A stretch of DNA of 43,539 nt from UBA5336 sp964506685 (GTDB lineage Bacteria; Pseudomonadota; Alphaproteobacteria; Caulobacterales; Hyphomonadaceae), in contig CAZDMQ010000020.1 in assembly GCA_964506685.1 (NCBI GenBank), positions 1 through 43,539 of the forward strand, read 5' to 3'. Below the pieces are notes generated by a model that did not search any database, was not told where the DNA came from, and saw only the letters and a list, made by a program, of their open reading frames with translations. The translations under genes and the position numbers were made by a program. Positions 32,567 to 43,100 of this stretch are shown piece after piece; the stretch's first letter is position 1; the number at the start of each line of letters is the position of its first letter.

Positions 32567-32580
32567 TGACCAATAGGTCA
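32567..32580. promoter_or_regulatory. TetR-type operator-like palindrome upstream of RND operon and terminase
   Basis: TGACC-AATA-GGTCA is a perfect 5-bp-arm palindrome with a 4-bp centre, followed 4 bp later by another AGGTC half-site. TGACCnnnnGGTCA-like sites are common operators of TetR-family repressors of RND pumps. It lies in the 214-bp divergent region 32505-32718, 63 bp from the terminase start and about 140 bp from the efflux adaptor start. The rest of this gap shows no gene and no clear sigma-70 boxes. Confidence 0.45.
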
Positions 32581-32718
32581 GTTAGGTCCTTCGATGGTTG
32601 TCCGGCTGCAATACGTTGAATGCAATCGGGACGTCGACGGTACAAACCGGTGCCGGCCCGGATGCGTCGTGAGAACTACGCGCAGGATGAACAGTTCGGA
32701 ACGGGAAGGAGCCAGGCC

Positions 32719-33876
32719 ATGACGCGCACAGGCATAGCAATCGGCGCCCTTCAGGCACTCATCGTGGTGGGTGTCATAGCGCTCGCCCTGTTCCTGTCCA
32801 ACGCACTCCGGCCCGATGAAACGCAACGCCGCGCCGAAGGCACGGGTGCGGTCACCGTGCAGGCAGTAGACGTTGTCCACCCGGCCGAAGAAGCCTTCAC
32901 GCCCAGGCTAAACCTGAACGGTGTTGTCGAAACCAGAGCCCAGACATCGGTGTCGCCGCAGGTGAGCGGCATGGTGATCCGTGTGTCCCCGCGCTTCCGA
33001 ACAGGCGCAACATTCAAGCGCGGCGATCTGCTTTTCCAGATCGACCCGGCCGACTTCGAACTCGCGGTGGAACGGGCAGCGGCCGAGATCGCCGCAGCAC
33101 GCTCCGACCTGATGGTCCTGAAGGCGGATGCCGAGATTGCGATCCGCGAATGGCGCGCGCAATATCCCGACAGGGAGCCCACCGCCCTTGCCGCAAGGGA
33201 GCCACAGATCGCCGCAGCCGAAGCCCGGCTGAAGAGCGCCGAAGCAGCCAGGAAAACCGCCGAACTGGCCCTGCGCCGTACCACGATCCGAGCCCCCTTC
33301 GACGGACGGGTGCTGAGCACACAGCTCGAAGTCGGCGAGTTCGTCTCCCCACAAACGCCCGTCGGACAGATCTATCCCATCGAAGCGGTCGAAGTGGCCG
33401 CCACGATGTCCGATGCACAACGACAGCAACTCGGCGCGCCTGTTGGCCAACCGGTCGAAATCCGCGCCGAGAGCATGACCGGCCCCCTCATCGGGAAAAT
33501 TGTCCGGATCGATCCCCAGCTTGCCCCGCGGACCCGCCTGACGACCATCCGGATCAGCATGGAGGCGGGCGGCTCTCTGAGCCTCGGCGCTTTTGTCGAT
33601 GTCTTCGTAGAGGGAGAAACCGTGGAGAACACGCTTGCTATCCCTGCAACGAGCTTCGCCGACGGCAACACGGTCTGGGTCGTGAGCGGCAACAAGCTTG
33701 CCACCCGCACGGTCGAACGCATCGCTGAACGCGGCGACCGCGTCATCGTACCATCCTTCGACGTGGCCGATGGCGTTGTTGTCGTGCCGCCGGTCAATGC
33801 GCGTGACGGACTGCCCGTGTCGACGGACAGCCCGGCCGAAGAAGCGGGAGTGCGCAATGTCAGCCTCGAGCGCTGA
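32719..33876 (+). CDS. RND efflux periplasmic adaptor (membrane fusion protein)
   Basis: From the ATG at 32719 (GGAAGGAG site 7 nt upstream) the protein has 385 residues. It has an N-terminal membrane anchor (about 5-27), a barrel/lipoyl half motif QTSVSPQVSGMVIRVSPRFRTGATFKRGDLLFQID, and a helical hairpin of about 70 residues rich in Ala/Glu/Arg. The second lipoyl half, RTTIRAPFDGRVLSTQLEVGEFV, and beta-barrel/membrane-proximal domains (AIPATSFADGNTVWVV) follow. It bridges the RND pump to an outer-membrane TolC-type channel, which is not encoded in the window. It overlaps the pump gene by 20 bp. Substrate unknown. Confidence 0.92.
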   Translation: MTRTGIAIGALQALIVVGVIALALFLSNALRPDETQRRAEGTGAVTVQAVDVVHPAEEAFTPRLNLNGVVETRAQTSVSPQVSGMVIRVSPRFRTGATFKRGDLLFQIDPADFELAVERAAAEIAAARSDLMVLKADAEIAIREWRAQYPDREPTALAAREPQIAAAEARLKSAEAARKTAELALRRTTIRAPFDGRVLSTQLEVGEFVSPQTPVGQIYPIEAVEVAATMSDAQRQQLGAPVGQPVEIRAESMTGPLIGKIVRIDPQLAPRTRLTTIRISMEAGGSLSLGAFVDVFVEGETVENTLAIPATSFADGNTVWVVSGNKLATRTVERIAERGDRVIVPSFDVADGVVVVPPVNARDGLPVSTDSPAEEAGVRNVSLER

Positions 33877-36800
33877 TCCGGAGGATCGGTTTGCGGCCAG
33901 CAGCCTGATCGCCTGGTTCATCAGAAACCCGGTTGCCGCAAACCTGCTCATGGTCATCCTGCTCGTCGGGGGCACACTGACAGCTGCAACAATGCGCACG
34001 GAAGTCTTCCCGACCATTGAACCCGGCATCATCACTGTGTCGGTCCCATTTCCCGGCGCAACGCCCGCGGAGGTGGAAGAAGGCATCACACGCCGTGTCG
34101 AGGAAGCCGTCCTGGGCCTTGATGGCGTGGATCGCGTGCTCTCGACCGCCGCGGAGAACCTTGGCACGGTCACCATAGAGCTCGACGATTTCGCTGACGA
34201 CCAGATCGTCAAGGATGATGTCCAGTCCGCTGTTGACCGGCTCGTCGATTTTCCACCCGAGAACGCAGAGGAGCCCTCCGTCGTTGCCGTTCGGGCAAAG
34301 GGCGGAGTCGCCACGCTTGCGCTCAGTGGCGAGGTTGACAGGCTGACCTTGCGCCAAGTCGCCGAAGAGATCGAACGCGACCTGATCGCGAGGCCCGGCG
34401 TGTCGCTGGTCTCGATCACCGGGGTTCAGGGCTACGAGATTTCCATCGAGGTGACCGAGGAAACCCTGCAGGCCTACAACCTGTCCTTCAGCGAAGTGGC
34501 CAATGCCGTCCGCCGTGCTTCCATCGATCTTGCCGGCGGTTCGCTGGAGACCCGCAGCGGAGAAATCCTTGTCCGCGTCAATGCGAAGCGCCAGGTCGGC
34601 GAAGCGTTCGGGGATATTATCATCCGCGCCGATGCCGACGGCTCGGTCCTGCGCCTGTCAGACATCGCCAACATCCGCGACGGCCTTGCGCGCGGCGATC
34701 TCATCAACACCTACAATGGCAAGCCCGCCATCTTCATCGACGTTTCACGAGCCGAGGGTGAGGATATCCTTGCCGTCAAAGCAGCCCTGGACGCGTTCCT
34801 CGCTGGCTACGCGCCGCCACCCGGCATCTCGCTGGACATCTTCAGTGACCAGACCGTCCTGCTGCGCGAGCGGATCAACCTGCTCCTGCGCAACGGGATA
34901 TTCGGCTTTGCCCTCGTCTTCACGTTCCTGGTCCTCGTGCTCGACCTGAAGCTTGCAACCTGGGTCACGGTCGGCATCGCCACGGCCTTTCTCGGCGGCT
35001 TCATGCTGTTCGGCACCGCCGGCGTGACCATCACGATGGTATCGCTTTTCGGACTGATCATCGTGCTCGGTCTCGTTGTCGACGATGCCATCGTGATCGG
35101 CGAGAACATCGAAGCGGCACGCCTGGGCGGTCTGTCAGACACCGAAGCGGCCATTGCCGGGGTGAGCGGCGTGTTCAGCCCGGTGCTCGTGGGGGTCATG
35201 ACCTCGGTGGCCGCCTTCTTCCCCCTGCTGCTGATCGGCAGCACGTTCGGCGATATCGTCAGCGCCATTCCGATCGTGGTCATTGCGACCCTGATCGTCT
35301 CGCTCGTGGAAGCCTTCTTCATCCTCCCCTCTCACCTGAGCCATGGCGGGAACTGGTCGCGCGGGCCGGTCCGCGTTGTCCAGCAACGGGTCGCCGCGGC
35401 GACCAACGCCCTCGGCGAGCGCCTTGGCCAACTCGTTTCCCTGGCTGCGCGCTGGCGCTATGCGGCAATCGGCATCGCCGCAGCGCTGATCATCTTCTCA
35501 CTACAACTCGTGGCCGGAGGCATGGTGCGCTTCGTTTTCTTTCCGGCAATCGAACCCGATACGATCTCGGCATCCGTCACCCTACCCGAGGGCACCCCCT
35601 TCAGCCGGACGCGCGAGGCCGTCGATCGCCTTGTCGCGGGCGCGAAGACCGTTGCCGAAGAGGTCGAACGGGAGACCGGCGAAACCCCGTTCAAGAACAT
35701 CATCGCCACGGCTGGAGGACGACCGCTCACCGGCGGCGGGCCCGGGGAAGAAAGCGGCTTTGTCGCAAAGGAGACGATCGGCGCGGTATCCATCGAACTG
35801 ACCGGCGCCGGGGAAAAGACCTATTCTGCAGGCGAGCTCGAGCGCCGCTGGAAGGCGGCCGTGGGTCCGATTGCGGGCACAGAACGGCTGGTCTTCACCT
35901 CGACCTTTGCCAGTTTCGGGGCCGATATCGAATTCGAACTTGCCCATGAAGACCAGGATACGCTGGTCGGTGCGGCAGATGCGCTGAAAACCAAGCTGGC
36001 CGACATTCCGGGCGTGGACCAGATCGAGGACAGTTTCGATCTCGGCAAGCGCCAGCTTGTGTTCGAACTGACACCGGCCGGCGAGGCAGCAGGCCTGCAA
36101 CCCGCCGACATCGCCGGCCAGATCCGCGCGGCCTTCTTCGGCGAGGAGGTGCAACGCATACAGCGCGGCCGCGAGGAAGTCCGCGTCTACGTCCGCTATC
36201 CCGAATCCGCCCGGCTGAGCCTCGACCGCCTTGATGACTTTCGCGTTCGCCTGCCCGATGGCTCCGGCGCTCCCCTCTTCACCGTCGCCCGGGCCGAGGA
36301 AAGCCGCGCCTTCTCATCCATCGAGCGGGTCGACGGACGCCGGATCGTGACGGTCTCGGCCAATGCCGACGAAACGGTCACCACACCGAACCGCGCCAAT
36401 GCCATCATCATCGACGAGATACTCCCCGAGCTCATGGCGGACTATCCGGCGCTGCGCTGGACGCAGGGAGGCGCGGCCCGCGAGCAGAATGAGGATTTCG
36501 CCGCCCTCGGCCGCGCCTTTGTCATCGTCCTGCTCGTGATCTTCGGTCTCGTCGCCACGCAGCTGAAATCCTACTGGCAACCGCTCGCGGTCCTCGTCGC
36601 CATCCCGCTGGCGATCACTGGCGCGATATTCGGCCACTGGATCCTCGGTTACACGCTGTCCTTCGTCTCGATCTTCGGGATGATCGCCTTGTCGGGCGTA
36701 TCCGTGAACGCTTCGGTGGTGCTCCTGGACTATTTCAACACCTTGAAAAGGGATGGGATGGACCGGACCGAAGCGGCAGCTGCCGCCACCACGCGGCGCT

Positions 36801-37045
36801 TCCGCCCGGTGCTTCTGACCACGCTGACCACAGCGCTCGGCTTGCTGCCGCTGCTGTTGGAGACCAGTCCCCAGGCGCAATTCCTGATCCCCATGGCCGT
36901 CAGCCTCGGCTCGGGCATCCTATTTTCGGGATTCGCCGTCCTCGTCGTCACGCCCTGTGTCGCGCTGATCATCGACGATATCGGCACCGGGCTGACGCGG
37001 AGACTGCGGCGTGATCCCATTGCCCCCACCCTGCCTGCTCGGTGA
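33857..37045 (+). CDS. RND-family efflux transporter permease
   Basis: The product is 1062 residues from the ATG at 33857, the normal RND size. TM1 (about 21-41) follows LIAWFIRNPVAANLLM. Two large periplasmic porter loops flank TM2-6 and TM8-12. The proton-relay aspartates are visible in TM4 (IIVLGLVVDDAIVIGENIE). Family motifs include FPTIEPGIITVSVPFPGATPAEVEEGITRRVEEA and the TM10-11 region FGMIALSGVSVNASVVLLDYFN. Proton-driven export of drugs, metals or lipids is likely; the DDAIVI signature does not by itself separate heavy-metal from hydrophobic-drug pumps. It forms an operon with the adaptor and converges with the giant surface-protein gene across 137 bp lacking a clear terminator. Confidence 0.93.
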   Translation: MSASSADPEDRFAASSLIAWFIRNPVAANLLMVILLVGGTLTAATMRTEVFPTIEPGIITVSVPFPGATPAEVEEGITRRVEEAVLGLDGVDRVLSTAAENLGTVTIELDDFADDQIVKDDVQSAVDRLVDFPPENAEEPSVVAVRAKGGVATLALSGEVDRLTLRQVAEEIERDLIARPGVSLVSITGVQGYEISIEVTEETLQAYNLSFSEVANAVRRASIDLAGGSLETRSGEILVRVNAKRQVGEAFGDIIIRADADGSVLRLSDIANIRDGLARGDLINTYNGKPAIFIDVSRAEGEDILAVKAALDAFLAGYAPPPGISLDIFSDQTVLLRERINLLLRNGIFGFALVFTFLVLVLDLKLATWVTVGIATAFLGGFMLFGTAGVTITMVSLFGLIIVLGLVVDDAIVIGENIEAARLGGLSDTEAAIAGVSGVFSPVLVGVMTSVAAFFPLLLIGSTFGDIVSAIPIVVIATLIVSLVEAFFILPSHLSHGGNWSRGPVRVVQQRVAAATNALGERLGQLVSLAARWRYAAIGIAAALIIFSLQLVAGGMVRFVFFPAIEPDTISASVTLPEGTPFSRTREAVDRLVAGAKTVAEEVERETGETPFKNIIATAGGRPLTGGGPGEESGFVAKETIGAVSIELTGAGEKTYSAGELERRWKAAVGPIAGTERLVFTSTFASFGADIEFELAHEDQDTLVGAADALKTKLADIPGVDQIEDSFDLGKRQLVFELTPAGEAAGLQPADIAGQIRAAFFGEEVQRIQRGREEVRVYVRYPESARLSLDRLDDFRVRLPDGSGAPLFTVARAEESRAFSSIERVDGRRIVTVSANADETVTTPNRANAIIIDEILPELMADYPALRWTQGGAAREQNEDFAALGRAFVIVLLVIFGLVATQLKSYWQPLAVLVAIPLAITGAIFGHWILGYTLSFVSIFGMIALSGVSVNASVVLLDYFNTLKRDGMDRTEAAAAATTRRFRPVLLTTLTTALGLLPLLLETSPQAQFLIPMAVSLGSGILFSGFAVLVVTPCVALIIDDIGTGLTRRLRRDPIAPTLPAR

Positions 37046-37182
37046 TTTCGCGAGCCATGTGACCAGGCACGCCAGATGGCGAGGTCGGCTGGTGTCCCGG
37101 TCGTCAGTTCACAAGCCTCATATCCCCCCAACGGGAAGAAAGGCGCAATCGACGTCGCCACATCCCCGGTCCCCGGCAAGGA

Positions 37183-40100
37183 TCAATGCAGGTGAAGCTC
37201 GCCGTCATACGGGGTGAAATCCAGCTCGACATCGTCCAGCCAGAGCGTGTCGATCGACCCGCTGGCGTCGTCCGGCATGGCGGCGTCCGAATTTTCAGGC
37301 GCGGGCGGCACGAACGGGGCAGCGCGTCCGGTGATGCCATTGAAGGCAAAGCTGTCGGCACTTTCCGGTGTCTGGTCGAGGGCGGGCGAGGCGGCCGGAT
37401 TGACCGTCAGCTCGAAACTGTCGGTTGATACAGCCCCGAACGTATCCGTTGCGGAGAGGATGATCGAGAGCCCGCCAGTATCGGCCAGGTCCGGAGACGC
37501 GGTGAAAATGCCGGTCAGGCTGTTGATCGTCAGCCAGTCGGGCAAGGGATCGCCATTGGCCAGCGTCGCCGAATAGGTGATGGCGTCGGCCTGGTCGACG
37601 TCGACAAATGCGCCAGCCGAAGCGGTCAGGAACTGGCTTGTGCCCGCATCCACGGCCTGGTCCGCGATGGGAGACAGCAGCACGGGCGCATCATTCACCC
37701 CGACCACCGCAAAGCCGATAATTCCGGTATCGGACAGAAGCCCGTCATTCACGAAGAAGTCGGCCGAGACTGCACTCGTCTGGCCTTCCGGCAGGCTCTG
37801 CAACAGCGCCGAAGCTGTCGGGTCGAAGCTCAGCGTTCCGGACGCGGGATCATAGCCGATGCCGCTGGTCCCGCTGATGACCACAAATGAATCCTTCGTC
37901 AGTTGACTGTCAGGATCGCTGGCGAGGTCCAGCCCATTGAAATCGGTGCCGAAAACAAGCTCGACCGGCGTGTTTGCTGGCACCTCACCTGGCACGTCGA
38001 AATCGACCGCGACGGGCGCATCATTGAGCGCAGTGACCGCCACCGACACGCCAGCCGTGTCGGAAAGTCCCTCACTATCGCTGACCGTATAGTCGAAACT
38101 GATCGGGTCGGTGTCGTCGGGCCCGGGCGTGACCAGCAGTTGGTTGTCCGCCGTCAGCGTTACGGTTGCCGCGCCGATGCCAACCGCCCCGCCCGGGGTC
38201 ACCGCCGTCCCGTTGATCGCGGTGATGGCAAGATCGCCACTGTCCTCGTCGCTGTCATTGGCCAGCACGTCGATGGTGACCGGCGTGTCCTCGCCCGTTG
38301 TCGCGGTGTCATCGGTGCCGACCGGGGCATCGGGGGCTGCGGTCACGGTAAGCTCGAAACCGGCCGATGCCACCGAACTTGCTAGCCCCTGCCCGTCATC
38401 GGCAAGCACCGCCACGCTCACCGTGCCGGTGAAATTGCTTGGCGGCGCGTAGCTGAAACTGCCATCGGCAGCGACGGGGACCGTTTGCTCTCCGAAGCCG
38501 CTCCCATCCGGGTAGGTGAACACCAGCGAGACCGATACCGGATCGCCATCGGGATCGGAGATGCCCGCGAGCGCAGCCCCTATGGCCGCCTGCAGGGCGT
38601 TGCCTGTATCGTCCTCGGGGATTGACTGGGCGCCAATCGCGCCGATGAGCGGTGCGTCATTGGCCCCGGCAACGGTAAAGCCGAGCGTGCCGGCGTCGAG
38701 GAATTCACCATCGCTCACCTCGAACACCACGGTCACATCGGCCGTCTCGCCATCCCTGAGGGCGAGGAATGCGGCAATACTGGTCGGATCGATCACGAGA
38801 TCGCCCGTGGCGGGATCATAGGAAAGGCCAGCAGCGGCCGGGCTGAGGGGAGCGCCGCCATCAATCGTCGCGCTGGAGAAGCTGAAGCTGCCGGTTCCCA
38901 GGGCACTGTCCGGATCGGTGGCGAACAGGTCAAAGTCGAGCGTGTCGCCCAGCGTTTCGCTGGTCACGGTTCCGCCGGCAATGGTGCCGAGATCAACCGT
39001 GTTGGCGACAGGAACATCATTCACGCCGGCGACCTCGATGGTCACCGAGCCGCTGGCCCCGAGTTCTCCATCGCTTGACGTGTAGTCGAATGCGAGTTGG
39101 CCATTGAAATCTGCATCGGGCGTGACGGTCAGGGTGTAGTTGCTGTTCACCCGCACCGTTGCCTGCCCAACATCAATCACCGACCCGATGGGCGCCGCCG
39201 CACCATTGATCTCGGATACCAGCAGGCCGCTGCCTTCAGGGTCGCTATCATTGGCCAGTACGTTGAGGGTAACCTGGGAGCCTTCACTCACCGCGCCGCT
39301 GTCATTGCTGGCAGACGGCGCATCATTCACACCTGTCACGGTAAAGCTGTAACGCCCCGCCGCGCTGGACGTGCCATCGCTTGCCGTGAATTCGGCCACG
39401 AGGCTGGCCGTATCACCAGGACCGAGATCGCGGAAAAGCGGCTTGCCGGCCGTGTCGAGCGCAAAGGCGCCCGTGGCAGGGTCGTAGCTGAGACCGATAT
39501 CAGCAAGGTCGGCCACCGGCTGGCCGTCCAGGGTCGCGCCCGTGAAGGTGAGACTGGCAGGCGACAGGTCCGTATCCTCGTCGGTCGCGAAGTCATCCAG
39601 CGGGACATCATCGCCGATATCCAGGGCGAACCCTTCATCGACAGCAAAGGCACCGGTCAGGCTGTCGCTTGCGACCGGTGCGTCGTCGGTTGCCAGCACC
39701 TCGAGAGCGAAGATCGAGCCAGCCACCAATTGACCGTCGGAGGCGAGCACCATGAGCTGGAGGTTGGCAGCATCGCCGGCATCCGGCGTGCCCGAAAAAG
39801 TGCCATTCTCGAAGTTCAGCCAATCGGGCAGCGGCTGGCCGTTCGTCTGGTAGGCCGTCAATGTCAGCGTGTCGCCATCCTGGTCGGTAAACGTCCCGTC
39901 CGGGATGGCAAAGGAGAAGGCCGCGTCCTCGGCCGCCTGCTGGTCAGCCAGGGCTGCCGTGATCACTGGCGCATCATTCCCTGCCGAGACATTGATCGTG
40001 GCCGTTGCGGTGTCGAAGAACTCGCCATCGGTGATGGTGTAGCTGAAACTGATCGGCCCTTCGAAGTCTTCGGGTGGAAGCAGCGAGATCGTTCCGTCGA

Positions 40101-43100
40101 GGTTGATCGTGACATCGACCGATGCCGTGAGCAGGCTTCCGTCCACGACCACCTCGGAAATCACCCGCACCGTTTCGCCGGCAATGACGCTGTTGCCATT
40201 GATCGCCGTCAGCAAAAGCGTGTTGCCTTCCTCGTCGCTGTCATTGGCGAGAAGGTCGACCGTGACCTGCCTGTCCTCCTGGGCCGGCACGGTATCGTCG
40301 ACAGCATCCGGCTCGTCATTGATGACGCCGACATTCACCACCAGCGTCGAATCCGTGGCTGCACCGGCCCCGTCCGTCGCGGTGACCGTTACGGTATAGG
40401 AACCGGTGTCGGCACCGGTCGGCGTGCCGGACAAAGCCTCTGCACCAGGCGTGTCCTCAAGGCTCATCCAGCCCGGCAGCGGGTCGCCATTCGACAGGGC
40501 GGCCGTCAGCGCGACGGTATCTCCGGGGTCGATCTCGCTGAACACGCCCGCCAGGGAGACATTGAGCGGGCTGTCTTCATTGAGCGTCACCGATCCGGGT
40601 ACGTTTACCACCCGCGGCGCGTCATTGGTATTGGCAAGGCTGATCGTGACCGTGCCGATGTCGAACCCGGCGCCGTCCGATACCGTGTAGGCAAAGGAGA
40701 AGTCGCCCACGAAATCCGCCGGCGGCGTCACGCTGAGCGTTCCGTCGCCATTCAGCAGGATGTCCGCTCCGCTCACAGCGACACTCTGGCCGACCGAAAT
40801 CGGCTGTCCGGCGATAGCGATAATGCCGAGCGGATCGTTTTCCGGGTCGGTATCATTGCCGAGCACATCGACAAGAATCGTCGAATCCTCATCGCCTGCC
40901 GCCGTATCGTCGCCTGCGACGGGGAATTCATTGACCTCGAGACTGGTCAGCGTCACCCGGTCGAGGCGCGCCAGTTCATCGCCGCCGCGGACACCGGTGA
41001 TGGCCACCTGATCGCCATCCTTCAGGATGAGCTGAAAAGTTTCCGAATCCGGAGTGCCAAGCCCATTCCCACCGCCCACGCCGCTGAACCCGGCCTGCTG
41101 TATGCCATTGACCAGGACCGACCAGTTGGCCGCCCCATCGCTTTCATTCAGGAAATCGACGCGGACCTCGTAAAGGCCGGACTCGCCACTGAACGTCCCC
41201 GCCATGGTCCCGTTCGCAAAGGTCCGGATTGCCTGGCCGCCCAGCGCGTCGGCGCGGTTCTCGACTTCGTAGCCCGCAAGGTCGAGGTCCTCTGCCTCGT
41301 TGATCCCCGCTACGAGGATCGCCGAGCCATTTGTTGCCCCCGCGACGGTCACATTGAACGTATCCGCAACGGCAGCCTGACCATCACTGGCAACGACACT
41401 GATCGACAGTGCGCCGACATCGCTGGTGCCCGGGGTGCCCGAAAACTGTCCCGTCAGCGGGTTGAAGCTCAGCCAGCCCGGCAGCGGATCGCCATTGGCC
41501 AGGCTGGCAGTCAGGGTCAGACTGTCACCATCGGCGTCGCTGAACGTTCCTGCCGGTACCGCGAACAGGAACCCATTGCCCGCAACGGCCGTAGTATCGG
41601 CCAGCGGGTTCGCCAGCACCGGAGGTGCATTGGTATCGCCGAGTGCCGTGACGGTCAGCCGGTCCACACGCGCTAGTTCCCCGGCATTGCTTTCCCCGCG
41701 TAGGGTGATCAAGTCGCCCGTGTTGAGCCCAAGAGTCAGGCTCTCGGTCGCAAGCGTGCCGAAGCCGTTATTGCCGCCCGTCCCGAGGAAGGACGCCTGC
41801 GCGATGCCGTTGACCAGCACGGTCCATGTGGCGACGCCGTCGCTTTCATTGAGGTAATCGACATCCAGCTGGTAGGCGCCCGATGCCCCGGTGAATGTGC
41901 CCGACGCCGTTCCGACCCCGAAGGTGCGGATCAGTTCGCCGCCCGACACACCGGCACGACCTTCGATTTCGTAGTCCTGGAGTTCGAGGGCTTCAGCCTC
42001 CGTCACGCCGACACCGATCGACGCCGTTGACCCACTGCCACCGGGTTCCGTGGCGACGGCGATGGTGAACGTGTCGGCGGCGGTGAATTCGCCATCACTG
42101 GCGGTGACCGAAAGCGAGACAAGACCCGCGTCACCGGCGCCGGGCACGCCCGAAAACGTTCCCGTGGCCGGGTCGAAGGCCAGCCAGCCGGGCAACGCGC
42201 CGCCGCCTGACAGCCCGGCAGACAGGACAAGCGCATCCCCATCGGGATCGAAGAAGGTACCGATCGGCAGGACAAGCGAAAAGGCGCTGCCCACCGTCGC
42301 CGAGCTATCGACGACCGGACTCGCCACAATCGGAGCGCTGTTGGCCGGTTCGCCCGCAACGGACCGGATGAAAAGGCTGTCGGCGCGGGCCCACTCACCC
42401 TCCACATGTGTCCCCCGGATCGCCAGCGTATCGCCTAGGTTCAGCGTGGTTGTGATGGTTTCGGTCGCAGGGGTGAACACTGCGGTGCCGCCCGCGCCCG
42501 TCCAGCTGGCGCGGACCTGGCCGTTCACCAGGAACTCGAATGTCGATGCGCCGTCATTCTCATTGATCCAGTCGACATCAATCTCATAGGTCCCGGCAGC
42601 CCCCGTAAACGAGCCGGAGGCTGTATATGTCCCTTCCGGCGTGCGTACGACCTCACCACCGGACGCGCCATTGCGGGCTTCGATATCAAAGGAACCGGAA
42701 AGATCGAGATCCTCCGCTTCGGTCAGACCCAGCCCGACCGGGGCGCCGGTATTGCCGCCGCCATTGCCCGTTCCCGCCGCGATGTCGACGCTGTCGAAGC
42801 GCGCCGCTTCGCCATCCGCCCGCACGCCCTCAAGGGTGATCGTGTCGCCGCTGTTGAGATTGACATTCACCGTGCGTGACGTCGCTGTCCCGGTGGCCGA
42901 GTTCCCGCCTGTCCCCTGCCAACTGTCCACGAGGTTGCCATTGACCTTGACCTGGAACGTGGCGACGCCGTCGCTTTCATCAAGGTAGTTGACCTTGATG
43001 TCGTAATTTCCGTTGGGCCCCGAAAACGTCCCGCTGCCCGAGCCGCTGGTCAGCGTTCCGATCACTGCTCCGCCGGAGGTCCCGGCAATTGCCTGCACCT

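Noticed and set aside
37046..37182. A bidirectional terminator between the convergent RND pump and surface-protein genes
   Set aside because: I found only weak 4-5-bp inverted repeats without T-runs; nothing supportable.
37183..37420. RTX-type calcium-binding C-terminus on the surface protein
   Set aside because: No GGxGxDxxx nonapeptides are present; the acidic motifs belong to cadherin-like domain junctions.
39097..41676. An 859-codon + strand open frame opposite the surface protein
   Set aside because: It arises from the biased codon use of Asp/Gly/Thr-rich repeat domains; no independent motifs.
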